Shown: piece after piece, positions 1 through 7,542 of the stretch
Layout: each line of letters starts with the position of its first letter
Numbering within the stretch: position 1 is the stretch's first letter
DNA from: SCUN01 sp046598935
GTDB taxonomy: Bacteria > Acidobacteriota > Vicinamibacteria > Vicinamibacterales > SCN-69-37
Assembly (NCBI GenBank): GCA_046598935.1
Contig: JBKJHW010000012.1
Location: forward strand, 1 to 17,644
DNA: 17,644 nucleotides
Direction: 5' to 3'
Notes under the pieces: model-generated
What the model was told of the DNA's origin: nothing
What the model saw: the letters and a program-made list of their open reading frames with translations, nothing else
Databases searched by the model: none
Translations under genes and position numbers: made by a program

Positions 1-1208
1 ATGACGGCGCGGGTGGCCTCGGCGCCGCGTTTGATCAACGGTTGCTCCGCGATCATCCTGTCGAGCACGTCTTCAGCCTCCTTCGCGCTTCGCGCTTCGG
101 AAGCTGCACTCCGGTACTTCGCACGGAGTGCATCCCACTTCGACGCGCTCTCGCCGCTCGAGTAATACAACGACTTCAGCGTCGTCCACACGCGATCGAA
201 CGCGGCCGCGAACTGCGTCGACAGCGCCACCGGTCCCGGCGCCACGGTGGCCGCGTTCGAATCGACCGCTCGCGGGGCGTCGACGCGCCAGAGCGTGTAG
301 TCCCTGGCGTTCGCAAACAGGATCGGCGCGTCATCATCATTGCGAAGCGGGTCGCCGTTGTAGCCAGGATCGGTCGGCGCGAACGACGCGATCAGCAACG
401 TATTGCCGTCGGGAGACCAGGCGGGCGCGCCGCCATGTTTGGAGGCGAGGACCGGCGCATCGGCAGGATCCGGCCCGGCCGAGCCTCGCCCTCCGAAGCC
501 GCGCCCGGAATTCGTGGGCGCGCTAGGCGGAGGTGGGGCGCTGGGAACACGAATCACCCACACCGCCGCCTGGTCGCCAAATCCCGATGAGTACACGATG
601 CGTTTGCTGTCGGGCGACCACGATGGGTTTCGTTCAGCGCCGGTGGTCCGTGTGACGCGGATCGGGTCTGTCGTTCGACCAATCTCGCGAACCCAGATGT
701 CCACTTCGCCGGTGTCAGAGTCGCGATCCGAGACGAACGCAACCCACTTCCCGTCCGGCGAAACGCGCGGCTGGCGCTCGGCAGTGTCTCTCGGATGCGC
801 GTAGATCAATGAGCCGTCTGGTTTGAACGACGGCCAACGAGCTTCATGGCCGTGGAGCGCTCGCGCCACGCCTCCTGTTGTTGCGACCGTCCAAATGCTG
901 AACTTCCCGCCCACTTCCCCCGAAAACGCAATCGTCTTCCCATCCGGCGACACGGCTGGATCACGCTCGCTCGTGAAGTTCGCTCCGGTAATGCTCAGAC
1001 GCTTCCGCTCTTTTCCGTCCGGCGTCATCGTCCACAACTGATCGAACATCGAGACGACGATGCGCTTGCCGTCGGGGAACCAGGCGGCCTCGCGGATGCC
1101 GGGCGAGACGGCGGTTGTTTGCGCAGAGAGTGATGTCGTGTGGACGTGGAGGACTATCCCCGCGGCGAACGTGAAAATCGCCGCCGAGGAAATCAGCAGT
1201 TTTCTCAT
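1..1208 (-). CDS. Secreted PD40/TolB-like beta-propeller protein, C-terminal part off the left edge
   Basis: Partial gene: 402 codons are visible and the reading frame is open to the window edge, so the C-terminus is missing. The N-terminus MRKLLISSAAIFTFAAGIVL is a signal peptide, with probable cleavage after SLSA, so the protein is exported. Repeated blades of the PD40/TolB type follow: FPDGKRIVVS, VSPDGKTIAFSG, FKPDGSLIYA, VSPDGKWVAFVSDRD, WSPDSKRIVYSS and WSPDGNTLLIAS. A Pro/Gly/Arg-rich linker containing GRGFGG interrupts the propeller at about residue 240. From about residue 345, FDRVWTTLKSLYYSS and KWDALRAKYR resemble the C1 segment of tricorn-type peptidases. The last visible residues, IAEQPLIKRGAEATRAV, could lead into another catalytic domain, perhaps gamma-glutamyltransferase-like. 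The start is 10 bp after the stop of the transketolase-like gene, so the two are probably cotranscribed. The propeller is clear; the enzymatic identity is not. Confidence 0.85.
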   Translation of the reverse strand, partial: MRKLLISSAAIFTFAAGIVLHVHTTSLSAQTTAVSPGIREAAWFPDGKRIVVSMFDQLWTMTPDGKERKRLSITGANFTSERDPAVSPDGKTIAFSGEVGGKFSIWTVATTGGVARALHGHEARWPSFKPDGSLIYAHPRDTAERQPRVSPDGKWVAFVSDRDSDTGEVDIWVREIGRTTDPIRVTRTTGAERNPSWSPDSKRIVYSSGFGDQAAVWVIRVPSAPPPPSAPTNSGRGFGGRGSAGPDPADAPVLASKHGGAPAWSPDGNTLLIASFAPTDPGYNGDPLRNDDDAPILFANARDYTLWRVDAPRAVDSNAATVAPGPVALSTQFAAAFDRVWTTLKSLYYSSGESASKWDALRAKYRSAASEARSAKEAEDVLDRMIAEQPLIKRGAEATRAV

Positions 1209-1218
1209 TGAGTTGTCT

Positions 1219-3489
1219 CTAGTCGCGGCTGACGATCGCCGCGGTCAAGGCTTCGGCCGTCATGCCGAAGTGTTTCCAGACGTCGATGAAGTGCTCGGAA
1301 GGCGCTACCTGCGGGTTGCCGATGCCGAAGTGCCGGACTGCGACACTTTTGCCCGACAGGTGGCCCGCGACGAACGCCGCGAAGCCGCGCAGACCGGCCT
1401 CGTGGGTACCGATCAAACCGTCTTCGATCGTGATGACCGCTTCGTACTTCGACGCGAGGTCACTCATGAAGTTGTCCGGCAGCGGGAATCCGTTGATCAC
1501 GAACACATCGGACGCCACGCCCTGCGCCATCGCGTTGTCGCAAGCTTCGCCGGCGAGATACGCCGGCGCGCCGATCGCGAGCACGGCGACCTTGGCGCCG
1601 GCATACGACCGGAACCGCGTCACTGCCGACCACGCGTCCGCGGTTTCCCAGAGGGGATCCTTCGAGCCCTGCTTCGACAACACCGGCAGCGTGTCGCGCG
1701 GAATCGCCACGATGTGACCGCCGTAGGTCGCGGCGGCGTCGCGGACGGCGATGAACGCCGCGCGCGCGTCGGCGGGCGCGTAGAACCGGTAGAGGAACGG
1801 CATGTAGCCGAGCGCGAGGCTGATCCAGTCGAAGCTCCAGCCCGAAAAATGGTCGCGGCCGGTGTTCGCACCGACGTGCGCGAGATGCATGACGACGTTA
1901 AGGCCTTCGTTCTTGCCGTTGAGATTGCGCTGATAGCGCCAGAACTCGAAGCCTTCGCGCGCGATGCCTTCCATGAAGGCGGCGAACGTCGACACGACGT
2001 TGAGCTGCGGCTCGCGGCTGCTGAACGCGAGACCGTTGTTGATGAGCGTGGCCGCCTGCTCCTCGATGCTCATCTCGAAGTGATGGTTCTTCGGAATGAA
2101 CGACACCGCTTTGCCGAGCTTGGTCGACGGATCGAGATCGCACGAGACGACGAACGTCGCGTCGGGGTATTTCTTCGCGACTGCGGCGTACGCGGCTTCG
2201 GACCCGACGCGCGCAGATGACGGTTTGTCAGTGCCCGGCAGCGAGATGCCGGCAAGGTCTGCCGTGGCGAGCACCAGGTTCGGCGTGCCTTTGTCAGGGC
2301 GCGCGGTCGTCGTCACGATGCGCGGCGCGGCGGCGCGGAGCGCCTCGATCTTCGCGCTTTCGTCGGCCGTGGGCAGGAGCATCGGATGGGCGAGCACTTT
2401 GGCTTCGTCGCGCCCCTTCATGCCGCCGTCGTGATGTCCTTCGCCGCCTGGCAGGCTGTTCACGTAGAGCACGCACTCGAGCATCGAATGCACGTCGCGG
2501 AAACTCATCAACGCGCCCGGCACCCAGATCTCAGTGTCAATCGCGAGTTTGTTGGCTTTGGCGATTTCGTCAACGTCGGAACTGACACCGTATTTTTCGC
2601 CGAACCATTTCAACGTGACTTTTTCTGTCGCGCTCGATTTGTAGCCCTTCGGATAAATCAGGCTCGGCTTGCCGGCTTTTGCGAGCGCGAAGCCTTCGCT
2701 GTACGCGGCGGCCAGTGCGGCACGATCGTGCATCGACGGAATCTCGAGCACTTCGACGCCGAGCGACTTCACGATCGGACGCAAATCGCGGTTGACGACC
2801 TTCGCCGTCGGCGCCGAGAGCTGCACGCCGTTGCGATGCATCACAAACATCGCGGGCGCGCCGTGAAGGCTCGCGCCCATCCAGCCATTGAGGGCCTGCC
2901 CGGATATCCAGCCGGCGTCGCCGGTATGGACAATCACCAGCGCGTCGTCACCCTTGCGCGCGCGAAGGCCGAGCGCCTGGCCGACCGCGACGGGAACAAT
3001 GACGCCGAGCCGTCCCGAGCTGAGCTCGGTGCCGCCCGGAACCCAGGACACGTGTCCGGCGATATCGAGACTGCGGCGAAACGCCTCGATGACGCGCTGC
3101 GCGTCGATGTACCCGAACGCCGCCAGCACCGCGTAGTAGCCGATGCTCGTGTGGCCGTGCTCGATGGTGAAATGACGCTTGTCGTGATCGATCGACGACA
3201 AGGTCATCGTGAGCGCGGGAATCAGGTCGAGGCCGCCGCCCATGTGATCGATGTCGCCGGCGCGCGCGAGCGACGCGCACGATTGAATGGCGATTCGCGC
3301 CGCGGCTTTCTCGAGCGCCGCGAGCGTCAGCTCCTCGTCGTTGCTCAGAACACCGCTCGTTGACGGATCGAGCGTAAATGGCACAACGCGCGACTCAAAT
3401 CGCGCCCCCAGCATTGGCGAGGCGGCGATGAGCGCGGCGTTACGTTGTTCTTGAGCGGAATCGGCGTTTTTCAATGGCGCTGAGAGCAT
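1219..3489 (-). CDS. Transketolase-like thiamine diphosphate enzyme
   Basis: A 756-residue protein with the full transketolase order of TPP-binding, pyrimidine-binding and C-terminal domains. EHGHTSIGYYAVLAAFGY (about 110-127) corresponds to the N-terminal His region of transketolases. GDAGWISGQ (about 189-197), followed some 25 residues on by HRNG, is a variant of the GDG...N cofactor motif. SIEEQAATLINNG near residue 475 carries the Glu expected to activate the thiamine ring. FYAPADARAAF and IPRDTLP match the transketolase PAD and SRQ-like segments. Several canonical substrate positions are altered, for example LAHVGANTGRDHFSG where transketolases have a His-Asp-Ser block, so the sugar substrate is uncertain. 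The length is somewhat over the usual 650-700. It is the upstream gene of a two-gene minus-strand unit. ATG is used; a TTG at codon 6 is a possible leaderless alternative because TATGCT overlaps the ATG. Confidence 0.85.
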   Translation of the reverse strand: MLSAPLKNADSAQEQRNAALIAASPMLGARFESRVVPFTLDPSTSGVLSNDEELTLAALEKAAARIAIQSCASLARAGDIDHMGGGLDLIPALTMTLSSIDHDKRHFTIEHGHTSIGYYAVLAAFGYIDAQRVIEAFRRSLDIAGHVSWVPGGTELSSGRLGVIVPVAVGQALGLRARKGDDALVIVHTGDAGWISGQALNGWMGASLHGAPAMFVMHRNGVQLSAPTAKVVNRDLRPIVKSLGVEVLEIPSMHDRAALAAAYSEGFALAKAGKPSLIYPKGYKSSATEKVTLKWFGEKYGVSSDVDEIAKANKLAIDTEIWVPGALMSFRDVHSMLECVLYVNSLPGGEGHHDGGMKGRDEAKVLAHPMLLPTADESAKIEALRAAAPRIVTTTARPDKGTPNLVLATADLAGISLPGTDKPSSARVGSEAAYAAVAKKYPDATFVVSCDLDPSTKLGKAVSFIPKNHHFEMSIEEQAATLINNGLAFSSREPQLNVVSTFAAFMEGIAREGFEFWRYQRNLNGKNEGLNVVMHLAHVGANTGRDHFSGWSFDWISLALGYMPFLYRFYAPADARAAFIAVRDAAATYGGHIVAIPRDTLPVLSKQGSKDPLWETADAWSAVTRFRSYAGAKVAVLAIGAPAYLAGEACDNAMAQGVASDVFVINGFPLPDNFMSDLASKYEAVITIEDGLIGTHEAGLRGFAAFVAGHLSGKSVAVRHFGIGNPQVAPSEHFIDVWKHFGMTAEALTAAIVSRD

Positions 3490-3493
3490 AGCA

Positions 3494-3549
3494 AAGTCAA
3501 AAGTCGGGCGTCACAAGTCAAAAGTGAGACGTCACAAACTCAAAGAGTT
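3494..3549. repeat. Heptamer-periodic tandem repeat (21-bp unit)
   Basis: Two adjacent 21-bp units lie at 3494-3514 and 3515-3535, each made of three 7-mers. AAGTCAA opens both units and GCGTCAC/ACGTCAC closes them. A degenerate third copy (AAACTCA, AAGAGTT) follows. The repeat fills most of the divergent gap between the transketolase-like gene and the DUF4149-like gene. Confidence 0.7.
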
Positions 3550-3576
3550 GCGGGCGCCGCGAAAGTGGCCGGCGAC

Positions 3577-3582
3577 TACAAT
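3577..3582 (+). promoter_or_regulatory. Putative -10 element (TACAAT) of the DUF4149-like gene
   Basis: TACAAT ends 8 nt before the ATG at 3591. No Shine-Dalgarno sequence is present, so transcription would begin at or next to the start codon, giving a leaderless mRNA. No convincing -35 box is visible. Confidence 0.45.
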
Positions 3583-3590
3583 TGAATCCG

Positions 3591-4070
3591 ATGCGTTTTG
3601 TCTCGAACTTGTTGTCTTCGCTCTGGGTCGGCGGACTGCTCGCGCTGGGTTACGTCGCGGCGCCGGCGGCGTTTGCTGTGCTGCAGGCGCACGATCCGGC
3701 GTCCGGACGGGCGCTCGCCGGCGAACTTTTCGGCATGACGCTCCTCCGTGCTCAGAACTTTCTCATCGGCGCCGGAGCGCTCCAGGCCATTCTGCTCAAT
3801 GTTCGCGCCGCCGTCGGTCCGCGGCCGCGTCAATACAAAGTGCAGCTCGCGACCATCCTGCTGATGATCGCCCTCACGGGATATTCCGCGTTCATCATCG
3901 CGCCGAAAATCGAATCGATCCGCGTGTCGGCCAATGGTCCGATCGCCGCGCTCGCGAACGACAATCCTGCAAAGGCCCAGTTCGGCGCCCTGCACGGCTG
4001 GTCGAACGGCCTCATGGCGCTGACGCTCATCGGGGCGATCTCGTTGATGTGGTTCGACAGACGCGAGTAA
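3591..4070 (+). CDS. DUF4149-like integral membrane protein
   Basis: A 159-residue hydrophobic protein with four likely transmembrane helices, at about 4-28, 50-70, 83-103 and 135-156. The first helix region (SLWVGGLLALGYVAAPAAF) and the pattern of a four-helix protein with a conserved early Trp-Val-Gly resemble the DUF4149 family of inner-membrane proteins, whose function is unknown. ATG at 3591 is preferred over an in-frame TTG at 3582, because the latter lies inside the likely -10 hexamer. It stands alone, divergent from the transketolase-like gene and convergent with the next gene across a palindromic element. Family assignment is by recognition of pattern only. Confidence 0.75.
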   Translation: MRFVSNLLSSLWVGGLLALGYVAAPAAFAVLQAHDPASGRALAGELFGMTLLRAQNFLIGAGALQAILLNVRAAVGPRPRQYKVQLATILLMIALTGYSAFIIAPKIESIRVSANGPIAALANDNPAKAQFGALHGWSNGLMALTLIGAISLMWFDRRE

Positions 4071-4073
4071 GAG

Positions 4074-4188
4074 CAATCAACCTTGGGGGGCCGTGGAGGG
4101 CCGTGGAGCCTGTTTTTCTAAGAGCGATGAATTCACCGCCTTTTGAAAGCCTTCCTCCATGGCTCCCCATGTTCTCCAAGGTTGATTG
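4074..4188. repeat. Dispersed palindromic element, copy 1 (convergent intergenic)
   Basis: A perfect 13-bp inverted repeat pairs CAATCAACCTTGG (4074-4086) with its complement at 4176-4188. The pairing continues imperfectly inward through GGCCGTGGAG on the left and CTCCATGGCTCCCCATG on the right. The loop is about 45 bp. The element fills the 121-bp space between two facing stop codons, so it could act as a bidirectional terminator. It is related to the element at 9684-9751. Confidence 0.75.
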
Positions 4189-4191
4189 GCT

Positions 4192-5340
4192 TTATTGGCG
4201 AGAAATCTTTACGACGTCGTAGTAGCCAAGAATCTTGCCTCCCGTAAACGCCGCCGCCAGCTCTTTCATTGAAGACAGCATCGACGCCGCCCGCGCGCCT
4301 GGCTGCGCGGGCGCGATCATGTTGTTCGGCACAGACCTGATCAGCGTGCTGCCGTTGTCGAGTGGCAGCAGAGCGATGTTGGCGTAGAACTGATCCCACG
4401 TCGACGACTGAAACAGATACTGCTCCACGTTCGACGTGTAGAACGTGCCCACCACGGCGCCGTGATCGCGCACCCACGCGCCGACGGCGCGGATGGCTTT
4501 CGGCCCCATGAAGTCGCCCATCACCGGCACGATGAGATTGCGCGACTCGAAGTCCTTGATCCAGCGGTAATTCGCTTCGGTCGCCAGATACGCGTGATTA
4601 ACGTTCGTCGCGTCCGTCTGCGTCTGTAGGTCGGCGTAACTGCGGAACATCATCCCGCCGCCGAAGCCGCGCCCGAATCCGCGGCCGCTGCCGCCGCCGA
4701 ACCCCGAGCCGCCGGACTCGCACGCCTGGTACGTTAGATTGGGGCCGTATTTGAAGAAACAGCTGTATATCCACGTCAGATTCGACTCATCGTCCACCGA
4801 CAGCGTGAACCCGTGCTTCACGGTCAACAGCTCGAGCACGGCCTTGGTGTTGGCTTCGAACATTTTCTGATCCGCCGATTCCATGTACGCGGCGTCGAAC
4901 AACGCTCGCGTCGTTGAATTTTCGCTGACGCCCTTCAGTGCCGGCATCGAAAACAACTTCGACAGAAACTCGGCGCGCGTCGCCGACATTTCGAAGAGCG
5001 CCTTGTACAGAAGATGCTGCAGCAGGTTCCCGCGGCGGATGTCGACGATGAACGCCATGCGCGGCTTCACGGCGATCATGTAGGTGAAGTTCTGGTCCGG
5101 CGCGACGCCCATGTAGACCGAACCGGGCGTCACGGTCTTCTTCAGATCCGGAATCGGCCACTGAAACATGGTTTCGTTCGACACCAGGTTTTCCGAGCGG
5201 AAGCTTCCCGCCGGCTCCGACAGCTGCGCCGAAAGCGCCCAGAACTCACTGTCCGACAGCCGCTCCGGCAGCGCACGCGCGGCCGACAAGATCAAGACCG
5301 CTGTCAAGACGCCGGTAAACGCTGCGAAACGTGTCGTCAT
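4192..5340 (-). CDS. Conserved secreted protein of unknown function
   Basis: A 382-residue exported protein. MTTRFAAFTGVLTAVLILSA is a signal peptide, with likely cleavage near ARA-LP at residue 23. Conserved-looking stretches are LSDSEFWALSAQLSEP, GVAPDQNFTYMIAVKPRMAF, IVDIRRGNLLQHLLYKALF, FRSYADL, YLATEANYRWIKDFE, IVPVMGDFMGPKAIRAVG and FYTSNVEQYLF. These recall a family of uncharacterised bacterial proteins with a methyltransferase-like Rossmann fold (LIC_10091-like), but I cannot confirm that. A Gly/Arg/Phe-rich insert (SGFGGGSGRGFGRGFGGG, about 212-229) splits the domain and looks like a recent expansion. The start at 5340 is chosen because GGAG lies 9 nt upstream and the signal peptide begins there; an upstream ATG at 5364 falls in the promoter core. 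The stop is 4 bp from the palindromic element. Confidence 0.75.
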   Translation of the reverse strand: MTTRFAAFTGVLTAVLILSAARALPERLSDSEFWALSAQLSEPAGSFRSENLVSNETMFQWPIPDLKKTVTPGSVYMGVAPDQNFTYMIAVKPRMAFIVDIRRGNLLQHLLYKALFEMSATRAEFLSKLFSMPALKGVSENSTTRALFDAAYMESADQKMFEANTKAVLELLTVKHGFTLSVDDESNLTWIYSCFFKYGPNLTYQACESGGSGFGGGSGRGFGRGFGGGMMFRSYADLQTQTDATNVNHAYLATEANYRWIKDFESRNLIVPVMGDFMGPKAIRAVGAWVRDHGAVVGTFYTSNVEQYLFQSSTWDQFYANIALLPLDNGSTLIRSVPNNMIAPAQPGARAASMLSSMKELAAAFTGGKILGYYDVVKISRQ

Positions 5341-5362
5341 CGGCAAGCTCTCCGTTTTGGGC

Positions 5363-5390
5363 ATGCTAGCATCAAGTGTTTTGCACACAA
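5363..5390 (-). promoter_or_regulatory. Putative promoter of the secreted protein gene
   Basis: On the minus strand, TTGTGT (5390-5385) and TAGCAT (5368-5363) are separated by 16 bp. They would give a leader of about 16 nt carrying GGAGAG ahead of the ATG at 5340. The -10 overlaps the plus-strand -10 of the IDH gene within the perfect palindrome ATGCTAGCAT (5363-5372). Confidence 0.5.
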
Positions 5391-6376
5391 TCACACTCAT
5401 TCCAGGCGACGGCATCGGACCCGAAGTCACCGACGCTGTTATCAGAATCATCGCGGCGGCCGGCGTGGACATCACGTGGGAGCGCCACAACGCGGGCCTG
5501 CTCGCATTCAACGAAACCGGCGAGACGCTCCCTGACGCATTGCTCGCGTCGGTACGCAAGAATCACGTCGCGTTGAAAGGCCCCGTGACGACGCCGGTCG
5601 GCGAAGGCTTTACCAGCGTCAACGTCGGCCTCCGGCAGACGATGGATCTCTACGCCAACCTGCGGCCGGTGAAAAATCTCCCGGGCGTCGCCAGCCGGTT
5701 CGAGAACGTCGACATCGTCATCGTCCGCGAGAACACCGAAGACCTCTACGCCGGCCTCGAGCACACCGTCGTCAAGGGCGTCGTCGAGAGCCTCAAGATC
5801 ATCACGGAAGTGGCGTCGACGCGCATCGCCGAGTTCGCGTTCAGCTACGCGCGGCGGTACGGGCGCAAACGAGTCACCGCGATTCACAAAGCCAACATCA
5901 TGAAGCTCAGCGACGGGCTGTTCATCGAATGCACGGAAGCCGTTTCGAAGAAGTATCCGGATATCAGCTACGACGAACGGATCGTCGACGCGGCCTGCAT
6001 GCAGCTTGTCATGACGCCCGAAAAGTTTGACGTCATGGTGCTGCCGAACCTGTACGGCGACATCGTGTCGGATCTTTGCGCCGGTCTCGTCGGCGGTCTC
6101 GGCATCGTGCCCGGCGCCAACCTCGGCATTGAGAACGCGGTTTTTGAAGCCGTGCACGGCAGCGCGCCGGACATCGCCGGCAAAGACATCGCGAACCCCA
6201 CGGCGCTGCTCCAGTCTGCGCTGATGATGCTGCGCCATATCCGCCAGGACGTCGCCGCCGACCGCATCTGGGTCGCAATGATGAAAGTGCTCGCGGACAA
6301 CAAAACCCGCACCCGCGACCTCGGCGGCTCGGCGACGACCACAGCCTATGCCGACGCGATCATCGCGGCGCTGTAG
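5363..6376 (+). CDS. NAD-type isocitrate dehydrogenase (isocitrate/isopropylmalate dehydrogenase family)
   Basis: A 337-residue beta-decarboxylating dehydrogenase, about the usual length for short NAD-dependent isocitrate dehydrogenases. It would convert isocitrate to 2-oxoglutarate in the cytosol (TCA cycle). The N-terminus HTITLIPGDGIGPEVTDA is the family signature. SVNVGLRQTMDLYANLRP holds the substrate-binding Ser, Asn and Arg residues in the IDH-like form, where isopropylmalate enzymes differ. RENTEDLYAGLEH, the catalytic region AIHKANIMKLSDG, and the metal-binding LPNLYGDIVSDLCAGLVGG follow. HGSAPDIAGK has Asp-Ile where NADP enzymes have Lys-Tyr, which points to NAD. NPTALLQSALMMLRH is typical of IDH. 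ATG 5363 is taken as the conservative start; TTG 5381, giving M-HTITLIPGDG, fits the promoter and family N-termini better. Homoisocitrate dehydrogenase is the main alternative. Confidence 0.9.
   Translation: MLASSVLHTITLIPGDGIGPEVTDAVIRIIAAAGVDITWERHNAGLLAFNETGETLPDALLASVRKNHVALKGPVTTPVGEGFTSVNVGLRQTMDLYANLRPVKNLPGVASRFENVDIVIVRENTEDLYAGLEHTVVKGVVESLKIITEVASTRIAEFAFSYARRYGRKRVTAIHKANIMKLSDGLFIECTEAVSKKYPDISYDERIVDAACMQLVMTPEKFDVMVLPNLYGDIVSDLCAGLVGGLGIVPGANLGIENAVFEAVHGSAPDIAGKDIANPTALLQSALMMLRHIRQDVAADRIWVAMMKVLADNKTRTRDLGGSATTTAYADAIIAAL
5364..5372 (+). promoter_or_regulatory. Putative extended -10 (TGCTAGCAT) of the IDH gene
   Basis: TGC followed by TAGCAT fits an extended -10. It ends 8 nt before an in-frame TTG at 5381. 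This supports a leaderless start there and argues that the ATG at 5363 may lie upstream of the transcription start. Confidence 0.45.
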
Positions 6377-6393
6377 GCGAGTCGTCGTCAGAT

Positions 6394-6402
6394 TGGTATA
6401 GT
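6394..6402 (+). promoter_or_regulatory. Putative extended -10 (TGGTATAGT) of the acyltransferase gene
   Basis: TGG plus TATAGT ends exactly 7 nt before the GTG at 6410, in the 33-bp gap after the IDH stop. There is no Shine-Dalgarno sequence, so a leaderless transcript is likely. The acyltransferase and proline dehydrogenase genes may therefore have their own promoter. Confidence 0.5.
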
Positions 6403-6409
6403 TTCCACA

Positions 6410-7537
6410 GTGAGCCGCGAAGAAATCGCCGCCGCGGTCCTGGCGCGGGACGACGTGGCGAAATATCTCAAGGGTTCCGGCGGAGAGTCCGACGCAGACG
6501 CGCGCGGGCGCGTGGCCGGCTACCTCGAGGAATTGCAGACGACGCAGCGCTACCGGTTCTATCGCGCGCTGCAGCATCCGCTGTATCCCATCCTGCGCAA
6601 GGTCCAACGCATCTACGAGCACGGCGAACGCGCGCGCGCGGCGACCGCGCACGGGCACGTCGTCTGGGTGTCGAATCACAAGAGTCATCTCGACTATCTC
6701 GTCGAGCCGCTCGCGCTTGACGACACCGGCATCAGGCCGCCGCTGATCGCGGCCGGCATCAATCTGTTCGGGGGCGCGATGGGGCTTCTCCACCGCCACG
6801 TCACCGGCGCGATTCCCATTCGCCGGAACAGCAAGGACCCTGCCTACCTGATGACGCTCCGCGCGTACGTGGCGGAAGTGTTGAAGCGGCACGACGTGCT
6901 CTATTACGCCGAAGGCGGGCGGAGCTACAGCGGCGAGATGAAATCGCCCAAAACGGGTTTGTTGCAGGCGGCGCTGGCCGCCGATCGCGCAACACTGTCG
7001 ATCGTGCCGATGGCGGTGTCGTACGACATCGTGCTCGAAGACCGGATTCTCGCGACACAAGCCGTGAAGAAGCGCGCGCGCGCATTTACGACGGAGATCG
7101 CCGAGATGGTCCGCTACGCCGTCGGCTTTCGCACGCGCGCGTTCGTGACGTTTGGCGCGGCGATTCCGCTGTCGGAATACGACCCGGAATCGCGACGCGA
7201 TCTCGTCTCGCTGGTCCACCGGATCCAGGGCGAGATCGGGCTCCTCTACAAAGTGCTGCCGACGGCGCTCGTGGCCGCGACGATGCGGCCGCAGATGACA
7301 CGCAGCGAGCTCACGTCGCGGGTCGATGACCTCGTCGGCACGTTGCGGGAACAACAAGCGAATCTCGCCGTCAAGAACGGCCGTCAGGCGGTCGACGAGG
7401 GCGTCGAGGCCCTGACCGAGCGAGGCGTGCTCGTTTCTGAACGTCAACACCTTCGTATCCGGGATCGCATTGTCTTGCGGTACTACGCCCGCACGATCGA
7501 GCATCTCGTTCCATCGCGCCGGCGCGCCGCCCACTGA
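6410..7537 (+). CDS. PlsB-like glycerol-3-phosphate/lysophospholipid acyltransferase family protein
   Basis: A 375-residue member of the HxxxxD acyltransferase superfamily, which moves acyl chains onto glycerol-3-phosphate or related acceptors at the inner membrane. The catalytic block is NHKSHLDYL (His90, Asp95). GAIPIRRN (about 133-140) is the phosphate-binding motif II. YYAEGGRSYSGEMKSPKTGLL (about 165-185) is motif III in the PlsB-like FxEGGRSRTG form, and IVPMAVSYD is motif IV. The protein is far shorter than E. coli PlsB (about 800 residues) and lacks its long terminal regions. A C-terminal extension of about 100 residues has no recognised motif. GTG is the start; the nearest upstream element is a -10-like hexamer, not an SD. 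The stop is 5 bp before the proline dehydrogenase start, so the pair is probably an operon. The acceptor substrate cannot be told from sequence. Confidence 0.85.
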   Translation: MSREEIAAAVLARDDVAKYLKGSGGESDADARGRVAGYLEELQTTQRYRFYRALQHPLYPILRKVQRIYEHGERARAATAHGHVVWVSNHKSHLDYLVEPLALDDTGIRPPLIAAGINLFGGAMGLLHRHVTGAIPIRRNSKDPAYLMTLRAYVAEVLKRHDVLYYAEGGRSYSGEMKSPKTGLLQAALAADRATLSIVPMAVSYDIVLEDRILATQAVKKRARAFTTEIAEMVRYAVGFRTRAFVTFGAAIPLSEYDPESRRDLVSLVHRIQGEIGLLYKVLPTALVAATMRPQMTRSELTSRVDDLVGTLREQQANLAVKNGRQAVDEGVEALTERGVLVSERQHLRIRDRIVLRYYARTIEHLVPSRRRAAH

Positions 7538-7542
7538 CGATA

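Noticed and set aside
42..804. Plus-strand open frames at the left edge
   Set aside because: They are shadows of the partial PD40 gene on the minus strand, which shows repeated SPDGK blades and a signal peptide.
1060..3363. Long plus-strand open frames (1060-2220 and 2386-3363) opposite the transketolase-like gene
   Set aside because: Their translations are compositionally odd and motif-free, while the minus strand encodes a complete TPP enzyme.
5341..5559. N-terminal extension of the secreted protein gene to 5559
   Set aside because: It would overlap the IDH coding region, place residues before the signal peptide, and ignore the GGAG SD before ATG 5340.
5372..7534. A 720-codon open frame on the minus strand across the IDH and acyltransferase genes
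   Set aside because: It is antisense to two well-supported enzymes and its translation is Arg/Asp/His-rich without any domain motif, as expected from codon bias in GC-rich DNA.
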